Shown here piece after piece: positions 1-7,462 of a stretch of DNA of 43,814 nucleotides. Under the pieces are notes generated by a model. It saw nothing but the letters and a program-made list of their open reading frames with translations, was not told the origin of the DNA and made no database searches. The stretch's first letter is position 1, and every line of letters begins with the position of its first letter. This stretch comes from an uncultured Acetatifactor sp. (lineage in GTDB: Bacteria > Bacillota > Clostridia > Lachnospirales > Lachnospiraceae), in the NCBI GenBank assembly GCA_947630715.1, contig CANRIP010000025.1:1-43814 (forward strand), written 5' to 3'. Both the position numbers and the translations under genes were made by a program.

Positions 1-141
1 ATGGAGGACGGCACGGTCTATCATGTCAACACATTTTACGGCGGCAGCACCGAGATGGGGCCTCTCCTTGATGCGCTTACCCTCGAAAAAATCGACAGGG
101 TGGGCTGCGGCGATAGCATGGACTTCTTTCTCCTTGCGTGA
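1..141 (+). CDS. C-terminal end of an unrecognised protein, cut by the window edge
   Basis: Frame 1 is open from the first base to a TGA at 139-141, giving 46 residues that end in DSMDFFLLA. Base 1 is an ATG, but there is no room to see a ribosome site, so the reading frame probably continues to the left. The tail is acidic and has no motif that I recognise. The next gene, a lipoprotein, contains a similar MEDG-type stretch near its own end, which hints at related extracellular proteins, but the match is too short to rely on. Confidence 0.45.
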   Translation: MEDGTVYHVNTFYGGSTEMGPLLDALTLEKIDRVGCGDSMDFFLLA

Positions 142-308
142 TATAATGACAAAGATTGCAAGCCCTATTCTCAGGGGAAGAAGTTTCTCCCGGGACGTTC
201 TGGAGTTGCGCCAAATATGTGAGGAAGGGGGCTTAAAACAGGATGAACAGGCGCCACAGGGAGGGCGGCATTTTATCCACAGTTGAAACAATGCAGGAGG
301 AGATAGTG

Positions 309-947
309 ATGAAACGAAACAGGATAACTTATTTGGCTTCCGCATTCTGTCTGACGGCACTGCTTGCCGTATTGACGGGATGCTCCGGCCAAAGTGATTC
401 CAAGGAAAGCGAACCGGAGAAGAACGAGCCGTGCTATCCGGTGACCGTGAACAATACGGAGATCCGCGTCGGTGAGACTAAAGTACAGACGCTTCTGGAT
501 CTTGGGTATGAGATCACCTGGTCGGAGATGGATGCCTACAACCAGATTACCGAGCATGTGGTGGAACCGGATATGCTGCTGGAGAGCAATTCCTATTATA
601 CCGGCGCGTCCATATGGCTGACAGAGCACACCTTTGCGCATATTTCCTTTGTAACGGACGAGGAGGAAGTCACGCTGGGGGATGCCACTGTGGCACGGCT
701 GGAGTTCTATTTCAACTATGACCAGGATCGGGATCTGCTGAACCATATCACCTTTAACGGCGTCGCCATCCCGGAGCTGACCCGGGAAAAAGCGGGAGAG
801 ATGTTCCCTGACTTTACAGGAGATGAGGTTATGTGGTTCAGCAGCGGCCTTTTGGATTATAAATACTTTATGACCTTCGATATGGAGGACGGTTTCATGG
901 ATCAACTTGAAGTCGAACGGGAGTACGATGTTGACTGGAACAGCTAA
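309..947 (+). CDS. Hypothetical lipoprotein (212 aa)
   Basis: A 212-residue protein with a classic lipoprotein signal: basic MKRNR, a hydrophobic stretch, then lipobox LTGC with the acceptor cysteine at about residue 25. It should be lipid-anchored on the outer face of the membrane. The mature part is acidic and rich in aromatic residues, and I do not recognise its family. The start at 309 is chosen over an in-frame upstream ATG at 243 because AGGAGGAG lies 6-8 bases before it and because the signal peptide begins there. The gene converges on the ABC transporter gene: its stop is only 6 bases from that gene's stop, with no clear terminator hairpin between. Confidence 0.75.
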   Translation: MKRNRITYLASAFCLTALLAVLTGCSGQSDSKESEPEKNEPCYPVTVNNTEIRVGETKVQTLLDLGYEITWSEMDAYNQITEHVVEPDMLLESNSYYTGASIWLTEHTFAHISFVTDEEEVTLGDATVARLEFYFNYDQDRDLLNHITFNGVAIPELTREKAGEMFPDFTGDEVMWFSSGLLDYKYFMTFDMEDGFMDQLEVEREYDVDWNS

Positions 948-953
948 GCGGTT

Positions 954-2810
954 TTACGGGGAGGATGCGCTTTCACGCGGCTTGCTTTGATAGTAGCCGG
1001 CCTGGGCGTCCCAGAGCTCTTTGTACTTGCCCTCCGCTGCCAGCAGCTCCTCATGCGTTCCTCTCTCGACGATTCTGCCTTCGTCGAACACCGCAATTTC
1101 ATCGCAAAATCGACAGGACGCAAGACGGTGGGAGATATATACCGCTGTCTTTCGTCCGACGATTTCATGAAAATGCTCATAGACCTGAGCCTCGGAGATC
1201 GGGTCTAAAGCTGCCGTCGGTTCGTCCAGAATGACAAACGGAGCGTTTTTGTAGAGCGCTCGCGCCAGGGCGATTTTCTGTGCTTCTCCGCCCGAAATCT
1301 CAACGCCGTTTTTGTCAAAGTTTTTATAGAGATAGGTATGGATTCCCTCCGGCAGTTCCCTGAGCTTATCTTGCAAACCAACTTCCACAAGGCATTTTTT
1401 GCAGAATGTTTCCTCCATGGAAAGCCCTGCCGCCACGTTCTCGGACAGTCGGAATGCGAACAGGCGGTAATCCTGAAACACCACCGTGAACACCCGCATA
1501 TACTCGTCATAGTCATATTTGGAAATGTCAATGCCGTTGAGCAGGATCCTGCCCTCGGTGGGGTCATAAAGACGGCAGAGCAGTTTGATAAACGTGGTCT
1601 TTCCGGAGCCGTTTCTACCTACTACCGCCAGGTGTTCGCCAATTTGAAAGATGATGTTAAGGTGCCTCAGCGCGTATTCCTTACAGCCCGGATATTGAAA
1701 GCTGACGTCCTTAAACTCGATTTTATAATCATAGTCCCCGTCATCGCAGAAGGCGCGTTTTTCAATCGGAAGGCTCCCCTGGTACATCTTTCTCGGCAGA
1801 TCCAGATAACGCATATAATCCTCTACAAACGGTGTGTTCGAGCGGATTACGTTCAGCGTGAATAGGATGGCCCCTATGGCGTTGGAAAGGCGCGTGACCG
1901 CCGCCACATGTTTTACCACGCTGCCTGCGCCGAAGGCTCCGCCCAGGGCGCTGATGGACACCAAAAGATACAGCGAGCCGATTTTGATAAAGTTGAACAG
2001 CAGGATGATACTGCCGGCGGAAAACTGCTTTTTTCTGAGCCTGGTGTATATGGCGAGGTGGTCGCGGTTGGCATTATCGTCAACCCGCTTGTAAAAATCC
2101 GCAAGGCCGTAAATCCGGATGTCCTTACCCATGTTGTAGTCCTGCATTTCATTGGATATGCGGTTTTCCTCCATCATCTGGCGGCTTCCCTCGTCCCATA
2201 GCACGGACAGGATATCGGTTATCTTCTTTTCCGATGTAATGCTTAAGATATTCGCCGCGAGAAACACCACAAGAAGAATGGCGGTGACGGGCTGGAATCC
2301 GTTCCTGACGATGCCGATCATCATTCCGAGGCAGAACAAAACCGCAAGAATCAGGTTGGTAAGCTGACTCACAAGCTCGAAAAAGGCGTTCATCAAGCAT
2401 TCCATGCCGTGGCCGTCGATCCAGGAGGATTCCTCGATTTTCCTTCTGAGCTGCCGCACCGCCGGTTCTTCCAGGTCCGCATAATCCAGGGAGAGGGTTT
2501 TGTGGTTGAAATAAGCCTGCTCAGCGTCACTGAATTTGCAGTGATATATGTTGGAGAGGTGGCTTGTCATGTTCTGCAAGACGCTTAGGAAAAGATTCCC
2601 CGCAAGGGTGATGGCAATCAGGCGGAGAATTCCTTTCAGATCGCGGCCCCCCACAAGCTGATTGACAATCTCTGCGGACATATAAATGTCAAAATAGGGT
2701 AACACCATGTTCGCTGCCGCGTGAAAGATCTTGATTCTGAAATAAGCGGGGCAGAGGCTGTATGAAAATTTCAGCGCCCGGATGTTGATGCTGTCATTCT
2801 TTTTCCGCAT
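954..2810 (-). CDS. ABC exporter, fused membrane and ATPase domains (second of pair)
   Basis: A 618-residue ABC exporter half. The N-terminal half holds about six hydrophobic helices; the C-terminal half is a nucleotide-binding domain with Walker A GRNGSGKTT, signature ISGGEAQK and Walker B FVILDEPTAALD, plus a switch histidine in ISHRLAS. The catalytic glutamate is present, so this half should hydrolyse ATP. There is no N-terminal C39 peptidase domain, so it is not a leader-cleaving peptide exporter. ATG 2810 is preferred to the GTG at 2819, which is too close to AGGAAGG. It overlaps the end of the upstream exporter gene by 17 bp, so the two are translationally coupled and probably form a heterodimer. 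Substrate unknown; neighbouring two-component genes suggest inducible export of a peptide, antibiotic or lipid. Confidence 0.88.
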   Translation of the reverse strand: MRKKNDSINIRALKFSYSLCPAYFRIKIFHAAANMVLPYFDIYMSAEIVNQLVGGRDLKGILRLIAITLAGNLFLSVLQNMTSHLSNIYHCKFSDAEQAYFNHKTLSLDYADLEEPAVRQLRRKIEESSWIDGHGMECLMNAFFELVSQLTNLILAVLFCLGMMIGIVRNGFQPVTAILLVVFLAANILSITSEKKITDILSVLWDEGSRQMMEENRISNEMQDYNMGKDIRIYGLADFYKRVDDNANRDHLAIYTRLRKKQFSAGSIILLFNFIKIGSLYLLVSISALGGAFGAGSVVKHVAAVTRLSNAIGAILFTLNVIRSNTPFVEDYMRYLDLPRKMYQGSLPIEKRAFCDDGDYDYKIEFKDVSFQYPGCKEYALRHLNIIFQIGEHLAVVGRNGSGKTTFIKLLCRLYDPTEGRILLNGIDISKYDYDEYMRVFTVVFQDYRLFAFRLSENVAAGLSMEETFCKKCLVEVGLQDKLRELPEGIHTYLYKNFDKNGVEISGGEAQKIALARALYKNAPFVILDEPTAALDPISEAQVYEHFHEIVGRKTAVYISHRLASCRFCDEIAVFDEGRIVERGTHEELLAAEGKYKELWDAQAGYYQSKPRESASSP

Positions 2811-4635
2811 TTTCTTCACCGCCTTCCTGATAGTATTTTGCCTGAAGATGGAACATATGAGCGTATTTCCCGCCTTTTTTCATCAGCTCGTCATGGGAGC
2901 CGATTTCGGCAATTTCGCCGTCCTCCAGATATATGATCCTGTCGCAGAAACGGGTGGAGGCGAGGCGGTGTGATATATAGAGCGAGGTGGCGCCTTCCGT
3001 CAGTTCGCTGTATTTTTGATATATTTCATTTTCGGAGATGGGATCCAGGGCCGCCGTGGGCTCGTCCAGTACGATGATCCCCGCATTTTTATAGAGCGCC
3101 CGGGCCAGCATGAGCTTTTGTTTTTCGCCGCCTGAAAGGTCGATGGAATCATCGTAAAACCCTTTCATCAGCCGCGCATCCATGCCTTTGGAAAGCGTTT
3201 GGATCTTCTCGCCAAGCCCCGCTTTTTCCAGGCATTCCGCTACTCTCAGGCGGTCGATTGTTTCGGCCAGGTCAGTGGCCGCCACAAACTGGGCGATTGT
3301 CAGCGGGACAACGTAAATATCCTGGAACACCGCGGCAATAAGGCTGTAATAGCGGTCTATGTTAAATTTTTTGATATCTGTTCCGCCCAGTAAAACGTTC
3401 CCTTCCGAGGGATAATACAGCCCGCAGAGAAGTTTTACAAAGGTGGTCTTTCCCGCCCCGTTGCGGCCCACAACCGCCAGCCGTTCGCCCGCGTGGATTT
3501 TCAAATTGATATTTTTGAGCGCATAGTGTTCGCCGTCGGCGGAAGGGTATTTGTAACTGACGTTTTGAAATTCAATGTCTCTTGGCATTTGCCGGCGCGT
3601 GGGAACGGGCTGGCCCTTTCCGTGGTTGAATTGATCGGGAATATCGAAGTATTCCCGGTACCAGCCGACTTTGACGGCCTTGTCATTCAGAGCATTCATC
3701 TGCCGGGACACCAGGTTGAAAGCGGCCGCAAGAGCGCCCACCGCCGAAAACAGGAACACAAAATCCCCTGGGGTAATTTGGCCGGCGAATAACATTCTGA
3801 TCAGGAAAAAATAGGAGACGGCGTTTCGGAAGACGCTTAGGAATGACCCTGTGACGGCCTGGGCGAACCAGCGGTTCTGCTCGCTTTGATACAGACTTAG
3901 GCTTTCCCGCTGATATTTTTGGAACATGCCGTCGATCCACCCGCGCATACCGTAGATTCTAATATCCTTGGCATAGCTGAAATCCTGTGAGAAACCGGAA
4001 ATATAGTTCCTTCTGCGGTTGGCGTCGGCGTTGGCGTCGGCGTGATCTCTTGCGTACTTCATATTTGCTTTGCTGAAAAAGTAGTATACGGCGGTTTCTA
4101 CGCATACCGTCAAAAGGATCCAGGGCGAAATAAAGGAAATGATCGCGGCGCAGGAGCCCATTTCCAGAATGGAGCTGACAACCTGATTGAGATCCCGCTC
4201 CAGAAATTCAATGGCGCACTGGCCGCCTGAGGCATCGCCGCCAATCTTGTCGCGCTTAAGGGTGATCTGGGGATCGTCGGTTTTCTGAAAATCCCCGCGC
4301 ATGTTTTTCTGGCTTAACTGCGACTGGACAACGCCGGTGATGTAGTAGTGATACCTGTTTGTATGGGATATGCACCATTCCTGAAACATTCGGATCAGCA
4401 GGATGGCCCCCTGAAACCCGGCTATGGTCAGCGCGATTCTGACAGCGGTCTGGCCCGCCGTTATGTCGTCAATTAAGAGTTTCGGAAAGTACATTTCCGC
4501 AAGCTTTCTCATCAGCCCCACCGGGTAAAGCAGCAGGCCGAACAGGATCACGTCGCGGGCACAGCGCCAGATATAGCGAAGTGAGAAGAAAATATTCGAT
4601 ATTGCCGAATATTTCGGCTTTGCCTTTGCATTCAT
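2794..4635 (-). CDS. ABC exporter, fused membrane and ATPase domains (first of pair)
   Basis: A 613-residue ABC exporter half with a membrane domain over roughly residues 20-330 and an ATPase domain after that. Visible motifs are Walker A GRNGAGKTT, signature LSGGEKQK, Walker B IIVLDEPTAALD and a switch histidine in ISHRLAS. Both members of the pair keep the catalytic glutamate, unlike many heterodimeric exporters where one site is degenerate. The start at 4635 has GAGG about 8 bases upstream, within the last copy of a repeat. It is the first exporter gene after the LytTR regulator and kinase genes on the same strand and has its own -10 box and upstream direct repeats. Substrate cannot be told from sequence. 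Confidence 0.88.
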   Translation of the reverse strand: MNAKAKPKYSAISNIFFSLRYIWRCARDVILFGLLLYPVGLMRKLAEMYFPKLLIDDITAGQTAVRIALTIAGFQGAILLIRMFQEWCISHTNRYHYYITGVVQSQLSQKNMRGDFQKTDDPQITLKRDKIGGDASGGQCAIEFLERDLNQVVSSILEMGSCAAIISFISPWILLTVCVETAVYYFFSKANMKYARDHADANADANRRRNYISGFSQDFSYAKDIRIYGMRGWIDGMFQKYQRESLSLYQSEQNRWFAQAVTGSFLSVFRNAVSYFFLIRMLFAGQITPGDFVFLFSAVGALAAAFNLVSRQMNALNDKAVKVGWYREYFDIPDQFNHGKGQPVPTRRQMPRDIEFQNVSYKYPSADGEHYALKNINLKIHAGERLAVVGRNGAGKTTFVKLLCGLYYPSEGNVLLGGTDIKKFNIDRYYSLIAAVFQDIYVVPLTIAQFVAATDLAETIDRLRVAECLEKAGLGEKIQTLSKGMDARLMKGFYDDSIDLSGGEKQKLMLARALYKNAGIIVLDEPTAALDPISENEIYQKYSELTEGATSLYISHRLASTRFCDRIIYLEDGEIAEIGSHDELMKKGGKYAHMFHLQAKYYQEGGEENAEKE

Positions 4636-4637
4636 TT

Positions 4638-4831
4638 TTATACCTCATTTCCGCGCTGATCTTTGCGCATAACGAGTTTGTGTCAAGCAGTGCGCGGACA
4701 CAAATCTCGCGATTGAAAATTTTAATTTTCAATCTTATACCTCATTTCCGCGCTGATCTTTGCGCATAACGAGTTTGTGTCAAGTAGTGCGCGGACACAA
4801 ATCTCGCGATTGAAAATTTTAATTTTCAATC
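4638..4831. repeat. Two tandem 97-bp repeats in the ABC-operon leader
   Basis: Positions 4638-4734 and 4735-4831 are the same 97-bp unit, differing at one base (C at 4688, T at 4785). Each unit holds an AT-rich palindrome (ATTGAAAATT / AATTTTCAAT), a GCGC-loop-GCGC hairpin and, read on the minus strand, a GAGGTATAA end. The unit end also supplies the ribosome site of the first ABC gene. The units lie in the transcribed leader of the exporter pair. Confidence 0.95.
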
Positions 4832-4900
4832 TTATACCCCTTGTGCGCTTCAGCACACATACCAATCAAAATTTGAAAGTTTACTTTCAAACTTTCATCT
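4832..4900 (-). promoter_or_regulatory. Leader module with palindrome, hairpin and possible short peptide
   Basis: On the minus strand, AAGGAGA is followed by the perfect 20-bp palindrome TTTGAAAGTAAACTTTCAAA (4872-4891), then a hairpin GTGTGC-TGAA-GCGCAC and GGGGTATAAGATT. A TTG-initiated frame would give a 23-residue peptide starting LKVNFQI and ending GYKIEN. The same order of elements and nearly the same peptide frame occur before the WYL regulator at 14275-14364. Whether the RNA, the peptide or a mobile repeat is conserved cannot be settled here. Confidence 0.6.
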
Positions 4901-4912
4901 CCTTTTTTCAGG

Positions 4913-4976
4913 AGTATAGCATGATTTCCCGGATTGCGGAGTTTTTCTGCACGAAATGTCAATATTTTGCACGAAA
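4913..4976 (-). promoter_or_regulatory. Probable LytTR-activated promoter of the ABC pair
   Basis: On the minus strand a -10 TATACT lies at 4913-4918, with no good -35 box at the 17-base spacing. Upstream are two exact direct repeats TTTCGTGCA (4968-4976 and 4948-4956), 20 bp start to start. LytTR-family regulators such as AgrA and ComE bind 9-bp direct repeats about two helical turns apart just upstream of promoters with weak -35 boxes, which is the layout seen here. The regulator gene is encoded next door. Confidence 0.6.
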
Positions 4977-4978
4977 CG

Positions 4979-4998
4979 CAGCTTGAGGCTGCAAGCTG
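4979..4998 (-). terminator. Hairpin after the kinase gene
   Basis: CAGCTTG (4979-4985) pairs perfectly with CAAGCTG (4992-4998) around a six-base loop. It sits between the kinase stop and the exporter promoter and could end or weaken read-through from the regulator genes. It lacks a convincing T-run on the minus strand (only CGTTTC follows). Confidence 0.35.
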
Positions 4999-5057
4999 TG
5001 AAGAATCAAACGGCCGGCGGTGAGACTGTGGGAAATGCAAAACAGCCTTTTTGACCG

Positions 5058-5711
5058 CTATATGAGGATTTCCGTGGCGAAAACGCCCTGTTCGGTCTTT
5101 CGGTTGACCATTCCGCCCGCCCTTTTGACGATGCCGTCGATTCGCATCAGCCCAAGGCCGTGGCCCTCGCCCTTTGTGGATACAAATTTTCCGCTTAAGC
5201 GCTTTGGCTCCTGAGCGGTTGCATTTGTGACGGAAATATACAGTTGAGATTTGAGCATACCTATATATATTCGGATAAACTGTTCCTCTTTCGGCAAAGG
5301 CAAAACTGCCTCGATAGCGTTGTCCAGCAGATTCCCGATCATAGCGCACAAATCTATATCGGAAATGGCAAGAGGGTGGGAAACGCTCGCCCTGGCCTCG
5401 ATGGGGATTTCTTTCGACTTGATCAGCGTTAGCTTGGAGTTTAAAATCGCGTCAAGGGCAACGTTCCCCGTCTTGACCACAGCGTCCACTTCGGTGAGGT
5501 CTTTGTCCAGGCTCAGCAGATATTCCCGGGTTTTCTCATCATCGCCCACAAGAGCCAAAAGCGTCTGAATGTGATTTTTATAATCATGTCTCCACCCGCG
5601 CATTTTCTGATAAATGCTTCGGACTTCTTCAACATGGCGCTTGATCATCTCGGTTTGATAAGCGGCGATGCGTTTTTCCAAAAGCCTGTCGGCCAAGCGT
5701 GAAAATATCAT
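5058..5711 (-). CDS. Sensor-less GHKL histidine kinase (AgrC/VirS type)
   Basis: A 217-residue kinase with the H-box WRHDYKNHI (His about residue 42), an N-box NLLDNAIEA and a G-box GHGLGL. These mark the GHKL kinases that partner LytTR response regulators. Family members usually have 5-7 membrane helices before the kinase core; here the protein starts only about 40 residues before the histidine with a charged helix, so it seems cytoplasmic. ATG 5711 is preferred over GTG 5720 because AAAGGG lies 8 bases before it. Only 48 bp separate it from the upstream regulator gene, so no hidden sensor exon fits. It probably phosphorylates that regulator, with its signal coming from another protein or from inside the cell. 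Confidence 0.82.
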   Translation of the reverse strand: MIFSRLADRLLEKRIAAYQTEMIKRHVEEVRSIYQKMRGWRHDYKNHIQTLLALVGDDEKTREYLLSLDKDLTEVDAVVKTGNVALDAILNSKLTLIKSKEIPIEARASVSHPLAISDIDLCAMIGNLLDNAIEAVLPLPKEEQFIRIYIGMLKSQLYISVTNATAQEPKRLSGKFVSTKGEGHGLGLMRIDGIVKRAGGMVNRKTEQGVFATEILI

Positions 5712-5759
5712 ATACCGCACCCTTTCTCTGCCTTCGCATGTGACTTTCGTTTCCTTTTG

Positions 5760-6464
5760 TTAGCTTTTGTAATATTGGATGAATGCTTCAGCCACCGTCT
5801 TTTTCATCGATCTTGCAACGGGAATCTTTGTCCCGTCGTCCAAGGTCAGCCGATCCCCCGAGACGGCGCGCACATATCTCAGATTGACGATATAGGAGCG
5901 GTGGCACCGGAGAAAGCCGTCGCCAAGGGTTTTTTCAACCTCGGAAATCGAAACGCTGAGGTCATAGGTCCTGCCGCCCGCAGAGAGTACGGTGGAATGG
6001 CCCAGGGCCGCAATATATTCCAACTGGGAGAGCGGAAAGCGAAGGGATTCCGTTCCTGACCGAAAGATGGCCGTCTCGGGCGCCCGGTTTTCACAGACAG
6101 TTTGATACGCCCTGTCCAAAACCTCGCGCAGCTTGTCCACGGAGACAGGTTTTAAAAGGTAGTGCAGCGCCGAAACGTCATAGCCCTCGGCAATGAAATC
6201 GGGGTAACCCGTGATGAAGACGATTTGCACCGTTTCAGCCTGTGAGCGCAGCTTTTTCGCAAGCTCGACGCCGTTCATTCCCGGCATTTCTATATCGAGC
6301 AGCAAGACGTCGGGCGGGCAGTCGCAGTAATCGAACAGCAAAGCCTCGGCCGACGGGTATTCGCGCACGTCAACCGCAGCCCCCGACTGTAAAGACCAGT
6401 CGTGGACAAGCTGTTTGATGTAGCCGCGTTCAATTGTGTTGTCGTCGCAGAGGGAAATGAGCAT
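5760..6464 (-). CDS. LytTR-family response regulator
   Basis: A 234-residue regulator: receiver domain over about residues 1-120 with acidic pair CDD, phosphoacceptor Asp57 in LLLDIEMPG and conserved Lys in LLKPVS; then a LytTR DNA-binding domain over about 130-234 with the typical FLRCHRSYIVNL. It should bind direct repeats and activate transcription. The start at 6464 has AAAGGAG seven bases upstream. It leads the minus-strand unit regulator, kinase, ABC, ABC, and a strong promoter lies just before it. The direct repeats before the ABC pair are its likely target. Confidence 0.9.
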   Translation of the reverse strand: MLISLCDDNTIERGYIKQLVHDWSLQSGAAVDVREYPSAEALLFDYCDCPPDVLLLDIEMPGMNGVELAKKLRSQAETVQIVFITGYPDFIAEGYDVSALHYLLKPVSVDKLREVLDRAYQTVCENRAPETAIFRSGTESLRFPLSQLEYIAALGHSTVLSAGGRTYDLSVSISEVEKTLGDGFLRCHRSYIVNLRYVRAVSGDRLTLDDGTKIPVARSMKKTVAEAFIQYYKS

Positions 6465-6493
6465 GACGAAGCTCCTTTGTTTTCGTGAAATCA

Positions 6494-6522
6494 ATTATAG
6501 CCCATCGAGCAGAGAAAAGCAA
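6494..6522 (-). promoter_or_regulatory. Sigma-A promoter of the regulator-kinase unit
   Basis: Read on the minus strand: TTGCTT (6517-6522), a 17-base spacer, and a perfect TATAAT (6494-6499). The start codon of the response regulator is 30 bases downstream, leaving a short leader with AAAGGAG. Confidence 0.75.
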
Positions 6523-6618
6523 GAAATGGGGAAAGGCTGCATCCTTGGCCTCGCCTCCTTGGTTTTTGCAGGGAGATACAGGTTCCATTGTTACGATGGA
6601 GGGAATGGCAGGAGCTAC

Positions 6619-6647
6619 TTGTTTTTTTCGGAAACTTCTGTTATCAT
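6619..6647 (+). promoter_or_regulatory. Possible promoter upstream of the Nudix gene region
   Basis: TTGTTT (6619-6624), 17-base spacer, TATCAT (6642-6647) on the plus strand. It lies at the point where the sequence turns AT-rich and would transcribe the short ORF at 6751 and the Nudix gene. Confidence 0.4.
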
Positions 6648-6750
6648 CAAATGAAAAATGAAACAGTTTATGCCTTATTTTCATACGGTGGAAATCAAAA
6701 AATAGATAGATTCTCTGGCGGTGACAGATATCGATGATTGATTGGCATAT

Positions 6751-6894
6751 ATGGATTCCATGGATTCCGGAATCACGTTCTGGAATTCCTGTCAAATGCC
6801 CCGCAAGACAGTGAAACAGATATTGACAGACCACATGAAGGATGGTGTGTTGACGCTGCCGAAGGAACCGGGCACTTTTGTGGCTATAACATGA
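6751..6894 (+). pseudogene. Short winged-helix-like remnant (47 aa)
   Basis: A 47-codon frame reads MPRKTVKQILTDHMKDG in its middle, then a short beta-wing-like segment ending FVAIT. This resembles the recognition helix and wing of a MarR-type regulator, without the rest of the domain. There is no strong ribosome site. It is probably the remaining end of a lost regulator, but it is too short to be sure. The rest of 6523-6939 holds only the promoter noted above. Confidence 0.3.
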
Positions 6895-6939
6895 GAAACC
6901 GCATATCTTCAAATATCGCGGTACAGGGAGAGACAGCAG

Positions 6940-7389
6940 ATGCGAAAAATTGAAAACGTAGAATTAACGGTTTTATGTCTGATCCATCAAAAAGATCAAT
7001 ACCTGTTACAAAACAGAGTAAAAGACGATTGGAAAGGTTTCGCTTTGCCCGGAGGACATATTGAAAAAGGGGAATCCATTATAGATGCAGTGATTCGGGA
7101 GATGAAGGAGGAGACGGGACTGGATATTCGGAATCCCAAATTATGCGGCATTAAGCAGTTTCCCATAGAAAATGGGAGATACATTGTATTCTTATTTCAG
7201 ACAGATGAATTCTTCGGAGAAGTGACGTCTTCAGAAGAAGGCGAGATGGTCTGGGTAAAAAGGTCGGAACTTCTCAAGATGGATACGGTAACGGATTTAC
7301 TGCCGCTTCTTCGGGTGATGGAAGACGATTCTTTGACGGAATTTCAATATGTTATTGAAAACGGTAACTGGAATATAGTGATCAAATAA
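6940..7389 (+). CDS. Nudix hydrolase
   Basis: A 149-residue Nudix protein. The Nudix box fits the pattern GX5EX7REUXEEXGU: it begins GHIEKGES and ends REMKEETGL, at about residues 38-61. These enzymes cleave nucleoside diphosphate-linked substrates with Mg2+; many of this size act on 8-oxo-dGTP or other damaged nucleotides, but the substrate cannot be read from the box. GGGAGA lies about 10 bases before ATG 6940. It starts the AT-rich block and is followed on the same strand by the MFS and NRPS genes with a possible separate promoter between. Confidence 0.88.
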   Translation: MRKIENVELTVLCLIHQKDQYLLQNRVKDDWKGFALPGGHIEKGESIIDAVIREMKEETGLDIRNPKLCGIKQFPIENGRYIVFLFQTDEFFGEVTSSEEGEMVWVKRSELLKMDTVTDLLPLLRVMEDDSLTEFQYVIENGNWNIVIK

Positions 7390-7411
7390 AAAGCGTTGAT
7401 GAATTTTCATA

Positions 7412-7439
7412 TTGCAATTTTCATTACTGATTGTACACT
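7412..7439 (+). promoter_or_regulatory. Possible promoter of the MFS-NRPS pair
   Basis: TTGCAA (7412-7417), a 16-base spacer and TACACT (7434-7439), 24 bases before the MFS start. The match is moderate. It would allow the exporter and NRPS to be expressed separately from the Nudix gene. Confidence 0.4.
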
Positions 7440-7462
7440 GATGAAATACAGAGAGGAACCAT

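Noticed and set aside
4819..5349. A 176-codon frame overlapping the kinase gene end and running into the leader
   Set aside because: It lies in another frame of the kinase gene; only its last residues, in the leader module, are of interest and are treated there.
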